A DNA stretch of 64,000 nucleotides from an uncultured Oscillibacter sp. (GCA_910583785.1 CAJTZK010000006.1:115783-179782); one strand, 5' to 3'. Positions 48,881 through 57,985 are shown, counted from the first letter of the stretch. Notes: generated from the letters alone by a model not told the origin. A program made the numbers and translations.

Positions 48881-50278
48881 TTAGCCCTCTTCCGCCAGCT
48901 TCCGTCCCATGAGCACTCCCATGGCGGAGGACATCATCAGCCCCCGGGTCCAGCCGGAGGAGTCCCCCAGGCAGTGGAGGCCCCGCAGGCTGGTGTTGAA
49001 GTCCGTGTCCATCTTCACCCGGTTGGAGTAAAATTTCAGCTCCGGGGAGTAGAGCAGGGTCTCGTAGGAGGCGAAGCCCGGCACCACGTAGTCCATGGCC
49101 TGGATGAAGTTGATGATGTTCACCATGGCCCGGTAGGGCATGGCGGCGGTGATGTCCCCCGCCACCACATCCGGCAGGGTGGGCCGGATGTTGGACTGGG
49201 CCAGCTCCTTCTGCCAGGTCCGCTTGCCGTCCAGGATGTCTCCAAACCGCTGGACCAGAATCTGGCCGTTGCCCAGCATGTTGGTCAGCTCGCCCACCTT
49301 CCGGGCGTAGGCAATGGGCTGGTTGAAGGGGACACTGAAGTTGTGGGAACAGAGAATGGAGAGGTTCGTGTTTTCGCTCTTGAATTCCTTGTAGGAGTGC
49401 CCGTTGACCACCGCCAGGTCGTTGTCGTAGTTCTCCTGGCTGACAAAGCCCCCGGGGTTCTGGCAGAAGGTCCGGACCTTGTTCTTGAAGGGCTTGGGCC
49501 AGCCCACCAGCTTGGACTCGTAGAGGACCCGGTTTACCATCTCCATGACCTCGTTCCGGACCTCCACCCGGACGCCGATGTCCACGGTGCCCGGGGCGTG
49601 GGCGATGTTGTGCTCCGCGCAGAGGTTCTCCAGCCAGTCCGCCCCCCGGCGGCCCGTGGCCACCACCGTGTGCTTGGCGGTGATCTCTTGGTCCGTCCTC
49701 CGGTCGGAAATGGTGACGCCTTTGCAGGTGTTGTCCTCCAGGATGAGATTCTGGCACTCCCAGCCGAAGAGGATTTCCACCCCGTTCTCCTGTAAGTACC
49801 GCTCGATGCCCAAATAGATGTCATGGGCCTTCTCCGTGCCCATGTGGCGGATGGGGCAGTCCACCAGCTTCAATCCCGCCTGGATGGCCCGCTTACGGAT
49901 TTCCTTCCGGTCCTCCGGGTACTCCAGGCCCTCAATGTGGGTGTCCGCACCGAAGTCCAGGTAAATCTGGTCGGCGTAGTGGATGGTCTCCTGGGCCAGG
50001 TCCGTGCCAATGAGAGTGGGCAGGTCCCCGCCCACCTCGTAGCTCAGGGACAGCTTTCCGTCAGAGAAGGCCCCCGCGCCGGAGAAGCCCGTGGTGATGT
50101 GGCAGTAGGGCTTGCAATTCACGCACTTGTTGGTCTGGCTTTTGGGGCAGCGGCGGTTCTCGATGCTCCGCCCCTTTTCCACCATGACAATTTTCTGGCG
50201 GCTGCCCTTTTTCAGCATCTCCAGGGCGGTGAAAATACCAGCGGGGCCCGCGCCCACGATGACAACGTCTGCGTTCAT
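48881..50278 (-). CDS. FAD-dependent oxidoreductase
   Basis: 465 residues. N-terminal Rossmann motif DVVIVGAGPAGIFTALEML, then RRCP...CVNCKPYCHITTGFSGAGAFSDGKL (four Cys, a possible metal or redox site), the second dinucleotide signature VVATGRRGADWLE and a C-terminal LHCLGDSSGWTRGLMMSSAMG. Matches the clostridial/Bacteroides family of putative FAD-dependent dehydrogenases; substrate unknown. Cytoplasmic. Confidence 0.9.
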   Translation of the reverse strand: MNADVVIVGAGPAGIFTALEMLKKGSRQKIVMVEKGRSIENRRCPKSQTNKCVNCKPYCHITTGFSGAGAFSDGKLSLSYEVGGDLPTLIGTDLAQETIHYADQIYLDFGADTHIEGLEYPEDRKEIRKRAIQAGLKLVDCPIRHMGTEKAHDIYLGIERYLQENGVEILFGWECQNLILEDNTCKGVTISDRRTDQEITAKHTVVATGRRGADWLENLCAEHNIAHAPGTVDIGVRVEVRNEVMEMVNRVLYESKLVGWPKPFKNKVRTFCQNPGGFVSQENYDNDLAVVNGHSYKEFKSENTNLSILCSHNFSVPFNQPIAYARKVGELTNMLGNGQILVQRFGDILDGKRTWQKELAQSNIRPTLPDVVAGDITAAMPYRAMVNIINFIQAMDYVVPGFASYETLLYSPELKFYSNRVKMDTDFNTSLRGLHCLGDSSGWTRGLMMSSAMGVLMGRKLAEEG

Positions 50279-50325
50279 AGAGGCTTCTCCTTTTTCTTAT
50301 TTCGTTTCAAACAGGGTTTCCTTCT

Positions 50326-51546
50326 TCACTTGCCCGGCAGGTCCGCCGCCCGCCGGAGGATGGTCCAAGGCGGCACCTGCCGGGGGAGCTTCATGTGGAA
50401 GACGCTCTGGGGCGTCCGGGGCTCAAAGAGGGGCAGGCCGTCCCCGTCCGTCATCTCCGGGGGAACCGTCATCTCAAAGGGACGCACGTCCGGGCCCACC
50501 AGCTCCACCGTGTCCCCGGCGCGGAACTTGTTGCGCAGGGACAGCGTGGCGTTCCCCTCCCCGTCGCAGTCCGTGACGATGGCGGCCACCCGCCACTCCC
50601 GGACATACCGGGCGTCATCGTAATACTGGCCCGGCGGACCGTAGAAAAAGCCAGTGGAGTAAGGGCGGTGGCTGATGCGCTCCACCTCGTTCCGCCAAAC
50701 GGGGTCCAGGGGCTCCCCCGCCGCCAGGGCGTCCAAGCCGTGGCGGTAGGCGGCGGTCACCACGGCGGCGTAATAGGCGGACTTGGCCCGGCCCTCGATT
50801 TTCAAGCTGTCCAGGAACCGGAGGTCCTCCAGGTGGTCAATCATGCACATATCCCGGGAATTCAGGATGTAGGCCCCCTGGCCGTCCTCCTCAATGGGGA
50901 AGAACTCGCCGGGGCGCTTCTCCTCCATCAGGGCGTACTTATAGCGGCAGGGCTGGGCGCAGGCCCCCCGGCTGGAGTCCCGGCCCGTCATATAATTACT
51001 CAGGAGGCAGCGGCCGGAATAGCTGACGCACATGGCCCCGTGGACGAAGGCCTCCAGCTCCAGGTCCGGCGGCGTTTTGTCCCGGATGGTGCGGATTTCC
51101 TGCAGGTCCAGCTCCCGGGCCAGGATGACCCGGGAGGCCCCCATGCCGTGCCAGGCCCGGGCGGCCTCGTAATTCGTGACCCCCGCCTGGGTGGAGACGT
51201 GCCGGGCCGCGTGGGGGGCGTACCGCCCCGCCAGCTGGAAGGCCCCCAGGTCCGCCAGGATGACCGCGTCCACTCCGGCGGCCTCCAGGACCTCCAGGTG
51301 GGCGGGGAGGCGGTCCATCTCGCCGTTCCGGGGCATGGTGTTGACGGTACAGTGGACCCGGACGCCGTGGGCGTGGGCGAAGGCCACCGCCTCCGCCAGG
51401 CCCTCCGGGGAAAAGTTCCCCGCGAAGGCCCGCATGCCAAAGTCCGTTCCCGCCAGATACACCGCGTCCGCCCCGTAGAGCACCGCCATGCGGAGGCGCT
51501 CCAGGTCCCCCGCCGGGGCCAGCAGCTCCGGTATTTTAGTTCCCAT
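50326..51546 (-). CDS. trhP: U32-family tRNA hydroxylase (TrhP type)
   Basis: 406 residues. Peptidase U32 signature EAFVHGAMCVSYSGRCLLSN followed by RDSSRGACAQPCR, with further Cys for an Fe-S cluster, and LKIEGRAKSAYYAA. In Bacillus and E. coli such proteins make 5-hydroxyuridine at tRNA position 34 using prephenate. Overlaps the end of mltG by 11 nt. Confidence 0.88.
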   Translation of the reverse strand: MGTKIPELLAPAGDLERLRMAVLYGADAVYLAGTDFGMRAFAGNFSPEGLAEAVAFAHAHGVRVHCTVNTMPRNGEMDRLPAHLEVLEAAGVDAVILADLGAFQLAGRYAPHAARHVSTQAGVTNYEAARAWHGMGASRVILARELDLQEIRTIRDKTPPDLELEAFVHGAMCVSYSGRCLLSNYMTGRDSSRGACAQPCRYKYALMEEKRPGEFFPIEEDGQGAYILNSRDMCMIDHLEDLRFLDSLKIEGRAKSAYYAAVVTAAYRHGLDALAAGEPLDPVWRNEVERISHRPYSTGFFYGPPGQYYDDARYVREWRVAAIVTDCDGEGNATLSLRNKFRAGDTVELVGPDVRPFEMTVPPEMTDGDGLPLFEPRTPQSVFHMKLPRQVPPWTILRRAADLPGK

Positions 51547-52723
51547 AGTATTCGCTGCTGTTCACGAAGTTCACGTGTTCATTATAGGTTTCGAAATAGT
51601 GGTGCTTGCCCTCCTTGCCCAGGGCGTAATAATAGTATCCGGTCTCCTCCGGCTCCAGGGCGGCCTCAATGGCGGACAGGCCGGGGTTGGCAATGGGCGT
51701 GGGGGGCAGGCCCGGGTATTTATAGAGGTTGTAGGGGGTGTCCGTCTCCAGGTCCGCCTGGGTGATGGCCCCCTCGTGGCCCGGCAGGCCATAGAGCAGG
51801 GAGGCGTCCACCTGTAGAAGGCCGTTGGTTCCGCCCTTGCTGCCGGGACCGTCCAGGCGGTTGTAGATGACGGAGGCGATGCGGGCCTGGTCCGTGCCGT
51901 CGGTCTCCCGCTCGATGAGGGAGGCGATGGTAATGATCTCTTTCAGGCTGTAGCCCTTGGCCGCCCAGGCGGACAGCAGCTCGTCGTCCAGCTTGCTGTT
52001 GAAGTTTTTGATGAGGCGGTTCAAGGCGTTGGAGGGCTTTTCGTTCACGTAGAACTCGTAGGTGTCCGGGAAGAGGAAGCCCTCCAGGCGGCTGATGTCC
52101 TGGGACTCGTTGTCAATGAAGTCGTAGTCGAAATCGGCGGTCTGGGCTGCTTCCGTCAGGGCCGCCTCGGTGTTGACGCCGTTTTTCGCCAGAACGGCAA
52201 TGGTCTGGGCCACGGTGTAGCCCTCGGGGATGGTCACCTGGACCGTCTCCGCCGTCATGTTCCCGGCGGCGCTCCGCATCCCCAGCACCAGGGCGTGGTA
52301 GTCCATGTCGGTGTTCAAGGCGTGGGAGCCCATGCCGATTTTTTCCTCCGCCTTGGTAACGTTGGCGTAGAGCTTGAAAAACCAGGGGTATTCGATGAGC
52401 CCCGCCGCCTTCAGCTTATCGGCCACGGTGTCCACGGTGTCCTCGGAGGACACCTCCACCACCATCTCCACCGGAGGGGAGCCCGCCCGGTTGAAGGAGC
52501 AGAAGTCGCTGAACAGCAGCCACCCCGCGCAGCCCAGCAGCGCTGAGGACAGGGCCACAAAAATCAGGTGCAGCAGCAGGAACAAAAGCGGGTGCATCCG
52601 CCGCCTTCTCCGGCGGCGTTTCCGCTGGGGGGGACGCTGGGATGCGTGGGACGGGCCGGGCTGCTCCCGGCGGACCTGTCCAGCGTCCCAGCTGGCGGTG
52701 TCGCTGTTGTGAAATTCGGCCAT
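51536..52723 (-). CDS. mltG: Endolytic murein transglycosylase MltG
   Basis: 395 residues. Cytoplasmic basic N terminus (KRKRRRRRRR region), one membrane helix (about 44-70), a LysM-like subdomain (about 85-190) and the YceG domain: ASLIERETDGTDQARIASVI (catalytic Glu), LQVDASLLYGL, TPYNLYKYPGLPPTPIANPG. It cuts nascent glycan strands and sets their length. ATG 52723 follows AAGGAGG; an in-frame extension upstream has no site. Confidence 0.95.
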   Translation of the reverse strand: MAEFHNSDTASWDAGQVRREQPGPSHASQRPPQRKRRRRRRRMHPLLFLLLHLIFVALSSALLGCAGWLLFSDFCSFNRAGSPPVEMVVEVSSEDTVDTVADKLKAAGLIEYPWFFKLYANVTKAEEKIGMGSHALNTDMDYHALVLGMRSAAGNMTAETVQVTIPEGYTVAQTIAVLAKNGVNTEAALTEAAQTADFDYDFIDNESQDISRLEGFLFPDTYEFYVNEKPSNALNRLIKNFNSKLDDELLSAWAAKGYSLKEIITIASLIERETDGTDQARIASVIYNRLDGPGSKGGTNGLLQVDASLLYGLPGHEGAITQADLETDTPYNLYKYPGLPPTPIANPGLSAIEAALEPEETGYYYYALGKEGKHHYFETYNEHVNFVNSSEYYGN

Positions 52724-52898
52724 GTTGAAAAACCTCCTTGCGCGCGGCGCAGCCCCGGGAAAATCCCCCCGCCAAAAAGGACGAGGCAAATTTTCAGGGG
52801 GCCAGGCTCCCGGCGGAAGCCGGAAGCATAGAATATCTCAAATCCAAGGTCCTGACGCCGCGGTCTGCGGCCCCGGGTCCAAAGAAAGGTGACTGACT

Positions 52899-53141
52899 AT
52901 GTGCTTTAACAATGGAAACGACAATGGCTGCCTGTGGATCGTACTCATCATCATCCTGTTCTGCTGCTGCGGCTGCGGCGGCGGAAACAGCTGGGGCTGG
53001 GGCGGCGGAAACTGGGGCGGAAGCAACTGGGGCGGCGGATGCAACTGCGGCTGCGGAAACTGCAACTGCGGCTGCGGATGCACCGGAGGCTGCAACTGCG
53101 GCTGCAACTGCAACTGCGGGTGCAACGACTCCTGCTGCTGA
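52899..53141 (+). CDS. Cysteine- and glycine-rich miniprotein with membrane segment
   Basis: 80 residues with 21 Cys. A hydrophilic start (MCFNNGNDNG) is followed by a hydrophobic helix (11-22, CLWIVLIIILFC), then CCCGCGGG, a Trp-Gly-Asn stretch (30-47) and a C-terminal half of CNCGC-type alternation (48-80). GAAAGGTGACTGACT precedes the ATG. The strong Cys alternation suggests metal binding or a cross-linked structural protein, possibly spore-coat associated. Chance reading of low-complexity DNA is a risk, but the ribosome site and clean start argue for a gene. Confidence 0.7.
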   Translation: MCFNNGNDNGCLWIVLIIILFCCCGCGGGNSWGWGGGNWGGSNWGGGCNCGCGNCNCGCGCTGGCNCGCNCNCGCNDSCC

Positions 53142-53164
53142 CCACCGGAGCAAAGCCCCTCCTG

Positions 53165-53194
53165 GCCGGAACCGCCCTGCGGCGGCTCCGGCCG
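53165..53194 (+). terminator. Hairpin after the Cys-rich gene
   Basis: Stem GGCCGGA-CCGCC / GGCGG-TCCGGCC with one mismatch (53165-53177 with 53182-53194). No T-run, so termination is uncertain. Confidence 0.45.
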
Positions 53195-53275
53195 CCGCTT
53201 CCCCGGGCCCCGGCAGGGGGAAACGGGAAACGGCCTGCGGCGGGATGCTTCCAGCGTCCCGCTTTTTGCCGCCCC

Positions 53276-53947
53276 TCAGCGGGACAAACGGTCCAATACG
53301 ATGGCCAGGGCCTCTTGGTGGATGTCCTCCGGCGTCCGGGGCGTATCTCCGGAGGCGCAGTTCACCACGGCCCATCCCTGGGCCCGGGCAATCTCCCCGG
53401 CGCACGCCCGGCAGCGGCGGAGATAGGCCCCGTCCTGCTCGTGGATGTCGGCGGTGGTGTGGGTCTCCGCCTCCCGGCGGCGCAGGAGGCGGCCCGCCGC
53501 CTCCGTTGGCATGTCCAGGTACAAGACGATATCCGGCTCCGGCAGTCCCAGGCGGCGGTATTCCAAATCGAAGAGCCAGTCCAAAAAGTCCCGGCGCTCC
53601 CCCTCCGGGAGCTTGGATGCCTGATGGACGGCATTGGAGGTGGTATAGCGGTTGGCCACCACCACGCCGCCGGACTCGTAGAACCCGCCCCAGTCCTCTT
53701 GATAGGAGGCAAAGCGGTCGATGGCGAACATGATGGAGGCGGCACAGGCGTTCACGTCCCCGGGCGCTCCTCCGAGCGCTCCGTGAAGGTAGAGATTCGC
53801 GGGCTCGGCAAAGGGGTTTCCATACCGGGGAAAATCAATCTCCCGGCAGGAGATTCCCCGGGCCTCCAGGCCCCGCAGCAGCAGCCCCGCCTGGGTGGCC
53901 TTGCCGGAGCCGTCGGTGCCCTCCAGGACAATCAGCGTTCCTCTCAT
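53276..53947 (-). CDS. tmk: Thymidylate kinase
   Basis: 223 residues. P-loop EGTDGSGKATQA, the DR motif VANRYTTSN (in place of the usual DRY) and a C-terminal VNCASG. It phosphorylates dTMP. ATG 53945-53947 overlaps the stop of tagA (ATGA). The LID region and FYESGGVVVANRY match the longer clostridial thymidylate-kinase-like branch rather than the E. coli type. Confidence 0.88.
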   Translation of the reverse strand: MRGTLIVLEGTDGSGKATQAGLLLRGLEARGISCREIDFPRYGNPFAEPANLYLHGALGGAPGDVNACAASIMFAIDRFASYQEDWGGFYESGGVVVANRYTTSNAVHQASKLPEGERRDFLDWLFDLEYRRLGLPEPDIVLYLDMPTEAAGRLLRRREAETHTTADIHEQDGAYLRRCRACAGEIARAQGWAVVNCASGDTPRTPEDIHQEALAIVLDRLSR

Positions 53948-54663
53948 TTCCGTCCCTTCTCCCGCTGCACATGGACCAGGAACAGGGGCAGCTTCATCAT
54001 CCGCCTCGCCCGCCAGGGGTTTTTGCACAGGCGGTAAAACCACTCCAGGCCATGGTCGGACCAGAATTTCGGGGCCCGCTCCGCCACGCCGGCGAACACG
54101 TCCAGGCTTCCTCCCAGGCCGCAGAGGAGCCGGGCCCCGGCGGCCCCGCCGTGCTTCGCCATCCAGAGCTCCTGCTTGGGGGCCCCCAGGCAGACGAAGA
54201 CGCAGTCCGCCCCGCTGGCCCGGACCGCCTCCGCCATGGGGCCGTCCTCCTGGAAGTAGCCGTCGTGGGTCCCGGCGATCTTCAGGCCCGGGTACTGAGC
54301 CGCCAGCCTTTCCCCCGCCATCTCCGCCACACCGGGCTTGGCTCCCAGCAGGTAGAGGGACAGGCCCTCCTGGGCCATGCGCTCCATCAGCCCGGCGGCA
54401 AACTCAATGCCGGGGACCTTCTCCTTCAAGGGCGTGCCCAGCATCCTGGCCCCCTTCACCACGCCGACGCCGTCGGGCAGCACCAGGTCCGCCCCGTTCA
54501 CCGCCTGGCGGGCGGCCAAGTTCTCCCGGCAGACCTCCACGATTTCCGGGTTGGGGGTCACCACGTAGTGGGTCCCGGGGCTGTGGAGCAGCTCCATCCC
54601 CCGGTCCACCGCCTCGTCCATGGTCACATTGTCAAAGCCGACGCCCAGCACATTGATCCGCAC
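53944..54663 (-). CDS. WecG/TagA/CpsF-family glycosyltransferase
   Basis: 239 residues. VVTPNPEIVEVCRENLA, NGADLVLPDGVGVVKGARML, LYLLGAKPGVAEMAGE and VFVCLGAPKQELWM are the family motifs (Thr and Asp catalytic region). TagA adds ManNAc to GlcNAc-PP-undecaprenol for wall teichoic acid; here the product could be a teichoic acid or other wall polymer. No other tag genes adjoin it. Confidence 0.93.
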   Translation of the reverse strand: MRINVLGVGFDNVTMDEAVDRGMELLHSPGTHYVVTPNPEIVEVCRENLAARQAVNGADLVLPDGVGVVKGARMLGTPLKEKVPGIEFAAGLMERMAQEGLSLYLLGAKPGVAEMAGERLAAQYPGLKIAGTHDGYFQEDGPMAEAVRASGADCVFVCLGAPKQELWMAKHGGAAGARLLCGLGGSLDVFAGVAERAPKFWSDHGLEWFYRLCKNPWRARRMMKLPLFLVHVQREKGRK

Positions 54664-54720
54664 ACCCTCACCTCATTTGCACAAACTGCCATACCAGCAT
54701 ATGATTACCATTTTACCTGC

Positions 54721-54749
54721 ATTATAACATAGGTTAAACCCCTTGTCCA
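54721..54749 (-). promoter_or_regulatory. Promoter of tagA-tmk
   Basis: Minus strand -35 TGGACA (54744-54749), 17-nt spacer, -10 TATAAT (54721-54726). The -35 overlaps the end of the EamA gene. Confidence 0.75.
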
Positions 54750-55666
54750 TTGCCAAATGCCTCCCCGGCCGCCTTCCGCCCCAGGGGGTAGGGAAGCTGG
54801 GCCAGCACCACCGCCGCCAGCATCAGGGCGCAGCCCAGGTACTCCCGGCCCGTCATCCGGTTCCCTAGAATCAACGCCCCGGCAATGGCGGCAAAGAGGG
54901 ATTCCATGCTCATCAGCAGGGAGACCACCGCCGGATTGGAGTCCTTCTGGGCCAAAATCTGGAGGGTGTAGGCCACGCCGCTGGAGAAGACGCCCACGTA
55001 CAGCACGGGCCCCAGGTACTTGGGCAGCAGCTCCAGGGGCGGCAGGGCCTCCGTCAGCGCCCCGGCGGCGGAGAGCACGGTCATGACCAGGAACTGGACG
55101 CAGGACAGGGCCACGCCGTCCACCCGGTTGGTGAAATGGTCCACTACCAGAATCTGGGCGGTGAAGCAGAACGCGCACACCAGCACATAGAGGTCCCCTC
55201 CGGTGACGCGGAGCTCCTCGGTGACGCAGAGGCAGTACAGCCCCGCCACCGCCAGGGCCACCCCCAGCCACAGGGCACGGGGAACCTTCTTCCCCAGGGC
55301 CAGCCCCGCCAAGGGCACCAGGACGATGTACAGCGCCGTGATGAACCCCGCCTTGCCGGGGGTGGTGGTTTCCAGGCCCTTCTGCTGGAAGAAGCTGGCC
55401 ACCGACAGCGCTGTGCCGCAGCAAAGGCCCCCCAGGACCAAATCCCGACGGGAGGAGGCGGCGGGCGTCTCCCCCCTCCTCCGCCGCCAGAGGGCCCGGA
55501 GGCCGCAGAGGCCCAGGAGGAACATAAAGGCGATGACCGCCCGGGCGGTGTTAAAGGTAAAGGGCCCCATGTACTCCGCGCCCACGCTCTGGGCCACGAA
55601 GGCGGTGCCCCAGATCATGGCGGTAACCAGAGGCAGGACGTTTTGGCGAACTCGGTTGACGTTCAT
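54734..55666 (-). CDS. EamA/DMT-family transporter
   Basis: 310 residues with about ten hydrophobic helices in two repeats of the EamA unit (MIWGTAFVAQSVG at the start of the first, AFCFTAQILVVDHFTNRVDG in the second, SLLMSMESLFAAIAGALIL near the end). Drug/metabolite exporter superfamily; substrate unknown. Confidence 0.92.
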   Translation of the reverse strand: MNVNRVRQNVLPLVTAMIWGTAFVAQSVGAEYMGPFTFNTARAVIAFMFLLGLCGLRALWRRRRGETPAASSRRDLVLGGLCCGTALSVASFFQQKGLETTTPGKAGFITALYIVLVPLAGLALGKKVPRALWLGVALAVAGLYCLCVTEELRVTGGDLYVLVCAFCFTAQILVVDHFTNRVDGVALSCVQFLVMTVLSAAGALTEALPPLELLPKYLGPVLYVGVFSSGVAYTLQILAQKDSNPAVVSLLMSMESLFAAIAGALILGNRMTGREYLGCALMLAAVVLAQLPYPLGRKAAGEAFGNGQGV

Positions 55667-55671
55667 TTTTC

Positions 55672-55700
55672 TTGCTCCATGTTCTCTTTTGTGATATACT
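55672..55700 (+). promoter_or_regulatory. Promoter of mpg
   Basis: -35 TTGCTC (55672-55677), 17-nt spacer ending TTTTGTGA, -10 TATACT (55695-55700). Confidence 0.65.
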
Positions 55701-55759
55701 AAGCCTGTTCCGCGGCCCTAGGGCCGCACAAGCCAATATTCTAACACCGAGGTGAGGAA

Positions 55760-56380
55760 ATGGCAAGGCTTTCCCGTGAATTCTATGCCCAGGATACCCT
55801 GGAAGCCGCCCGGCGGCTCCTGGGCAAGGTCCTGGTCCGCCGCCTGGGGGACGAACTTCTTGCCGGGCGCATTGTGGAAACGGAAGCTTACGTGGGCCGC
55901 TGCGACAAAGCCTGCCACGCCTACAACTACCGCCGGACCCCCCGGACGGCGACCCTCTTCTCCCAGCCGGGGACGGCTTATATCTACCTCATTTACGGCA
56001 TGTACCACTGTTTAAATTTCGTCACGGAGCCGGAGGGGGAGCCCGCCGCTGTTCTGCTGCGGGCCCTGGAACCCCTGGCGGGCATAGAGGCCATGGCCCG
56101 CCGCCGCTATGGGGACAAGCCGATGACGGCCTACCGGAGAAAGCATTTTCTCGACGGCCCCGGTAAGGTCTGCCAGGCCCTGGCCCTGACCCGGGCGGAA
56201 AACGGGCTGGATTTGACGGGGGACACGCTGTTCCTCTGCGGCGGGCCGGAGGACGCCGGGCTGCCCCCCTTCCCCGTTCCGGCGGGAGAGCGGGTGGCCG
56301 CCGGGCCCCGGGTCGGGGTGGACTACGCGGAGGAGGCCCGGGACTTTCCCTGGCGCTTCCGCCTTGTGAGGGAGGAGTGA
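55760..56380 (+). CDS. mpg: DNA-3-methyladenine glycosylase (AAG/Mpg type)
   Basis: 206 residues. IVETEAYVGRCDKACHAYNY, PGTAYIYLIYGMYHCLNFV and LDGPGKVCQALALT are the MPG signature, including the catalytic Glu in ETEAY. Removes alkylated purines from DNA. Followed 4 nt later by the HAD gene. Confidence 0.95.
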   Translation: MARLSREFYAQDTLEAARRLLGKVLVRRLGDELLAGRIVETEAYVGRCDKACHAYNYRRTPRTATLFSQPGTAYIYLIYGMYHCLNFVTEPEGEPAAVLLRALEPLAGIEAMARRRYGDKPMTAYRRKHFLDGPGKVCQALALTRAENGLDLTGDTLFLCGGPEDAGLPPFPVPAGERVAAGPRVGVDYAEEARDFPWRFRLVREE

Positions 56381-56384
56381 GGGC

Positions 56385-57023
56385 ATGTTTTTATTTGATA
56401 TGGACGGAGTGCTGACGGACTCCAACGGCATCTGGAAGAAGGTGGACCGGGAATTCCTGGCCCGCCGGGGGATGAAGTACACCCACGCCTATTACGAGGG
56501 TGTGGCCCATGTGCCCCTGCCCCAGGCGGCGGTGTTCACCAAGGAGTTCTGCCAGCTGCCAGAGTCCTGCGAGGCCATCATTGCCGAGTGGATGGAGCTG
56601 GCCGCGGACTCCTATGCCCATGTTCCGGTAAAGCCCGGCGTCCGGGCCTACCTCAAGCAGTGCAGGTCCGAGGGGCGGCGGATGGCGGTGGTGACCTCCA
56701 GCGTGCCGGAGCACTGCCACATGGCCCTGGAGTCCCTGGGGCTGGAGAAGTATTTCGAGCGGGTGACCTTCGCCCAGGAACTGGGCCTGGAGAAGCGGAA
56801 GCCGGACGTCTGGCTGGCCGCCGCCAAGGCCGCCGGGGTCCGGGCGGAGGACTGCACCGTCTTTGACGACAGCCTGGCCGCCTGCCAGGGGGCCAGGGCG
56901 GCAAGAATGCGGGTGATCGGGGTCTATGACGGCCTCTTCGCCCAGAACGAGAGGGAGATGCGGGGCTACTGCGACGTGTATATCAAGAGCTTCGAGGAGT
57001 TACTTTTCTTGAAAGAAAAGTAA
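56385..57023 (+). CDS. HAD-family hydrolase (beta-phosphoglucomutase-like)
   Basis: 212 residues. Motif I FDMDGVLTDSNG, motif II VVTSSV, motif III Lys in KRKPDVW and motif IV FDDSLAACQGA. The helical cap after motif I is of the beta-PGM type. Substrate unknown. GGGAGGAGTGAGGGC precedes the start. Confidence 0.9.
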   Translation: MFLFDMDGVLTDSNGIWKKVDREFLARRGMKYTHAYYEGVAHVPLPQAAVFTKEFCQLPESCEAIIAEWMELAADSYAHVPVKPGVRAYLKQCRSEGRRMAVVTSSVPEHCHMALESLGLEKYFERVTFAQELGLEKRKPDVWLAAAKAAGVRAEDCTVFDDSLAACQGARAARMRVIGVYDGLFAQNEREMRGYCDVYIKSFEELLFLKEK

Positions 57024-57100
57024 CCAAAAGAACTTTATCGCGCTCTGATTGTCTGGTGACAGGCCAGGTCTGAGCGGCGGCAACAGAATCTGGTGGTATT

Positions 57101-57712
57101 ATGAACGATTTAACTGCCGCCCTCCTCTCCGCCCGGGAAGAGGGGGAACAGCTGGCCGGGGGAACTTTTGTCCGGGAAACGGCGGAGAGGCTGGACCTCT
57201 CGGACCTCACCTTCCGGCAGACCCGCTTTGCCCGCTGCCAGTTTACGGACTGCAATTTCAGCGGCGCGGCCTTCTACGGCTGCGAATTCGAGGACTGCGC
57301 CTTTACCGGGTGCCGCTTTCCCGTGAGCTTTTGGAAGGACGCCGCCCTCTCCGGCTGCAAGGCCGAGGGCGGGGACTTCCGCAAGGCCCGTTTCAAGGGC
57401 TGTGCGCTGGCCCGCCTCCGCCTCCGCTGGGCCAACCTCACGGGGGCCCTTTGGGAGCGCTGCGCCCTGACGGGCTGCGATTTGACGGAGAGCGTCTGCC
57501 AGGAGCTCCGGGTGGTAAAAACCACCCTCCAAGCCGTGGATTTCACCCAGGCGGACCTGTTCCGGGCCGTCCTCAAGGGGACGGACCTCTCCGGCTGCAC
57601 CTTGGACGGCGTGACCCTCTCCGCCTCCTGCCAGGAGCTCCGGGGCGCAAGGATCCACGCCTCCCAGGCGGCGGTCGTGGCCCGGATTTTGGGCATTGAG
57701 ATTGCGGATTGA
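57101..57712 (+). CDS. Pentapeptide-repeat protein (Qnr/MfpA-like fold)
   Basis: 203 residues, about 25 tandem A(D/N)LxX-type repeats forming a right-handed beta helix: LDLSDLTFRQTRFARCQFTD, CNFSGAAFYGCEFEDCAF and so on, with a break near 125-140. A short C-terminal helix ILGIEIAD caps it. Size and layout resemble Qnr-type gyrase-protecting proteins, but pentapeptide proteins vary and no resistance role can be claimed. Confidence 0.88.
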   Translation: MNDLTAALLSAREEGEQLAGGTFVRETAERLDLSDLTFRQTRFARCQFTDCNFSGAAFYGCEFEDCAFTGCRFPVSFWKDAALSGCKAEGGDFRKARFKGCALARLRLRWANLTGALWERCALTGCDLTESVCQELRVVKTTLQAVDFTQADLFRAVLKGTDLSGCTLDGVTLSASCQELRGARIHASQAAVVARILGIEIAD

Positions 57713-57780
57713 GCGCGGGCCATTGGCGCCATGACGGCCCAGGCTCTCTTTCCTCAGCCGGGAAGGCTGTACAAACGTCG

Positions 57781-57820
57781 CGGGAGGGCCTGAACATCCG
57801 GCCCTCCCGCACTTTGGCTT
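57781..57820 (+). terminator. Terminator after the pentapeptide gene
   Basis: 10-bp stem CGGGAGGGCC / GGCCCTCCCG (57781-57790 with 57800-57809) followed by CACTTTGGCTTT. Confidence 0.65.
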
Positions 57821-57841
57821 TATATGGCGTTTCACCATTCC

Positions 57842-57861
57842 GGCGGGCAAGCCCGCCCCTG
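57842..57861. repeat. Palindromic GGCGGGC element
   Basis: GGCGGGC-AA-GCCCGCC (57842-57857) followed by CCTGC. Similar in ending (CCGCCCCTRC) to the palindrome at 30304-30326. Confidence 0.35.
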
Positions 57862-57961
57862 CATCTATCTGCACCATCCCCGCCCGCCGCATGCCGGCTT
57901 TTTTGCCTTGCCGCAGCTTTTGCCGCGAAGCCGTCTCCGGGCGTGGGAGGAGGTATCCTGC

Positions 57962-57978
57962 GGGACCCGGCGGGTCCC
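57962..57978 (-). terminator. Hairpin after htrA
   Basis: GGGACCC / GGGTCCC (57962-57968 with 57972-57978), 8 nt past the htrA stop. No T-run. Confidence 0.4.
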
Positions 57979-57985
57979 TATTTCA

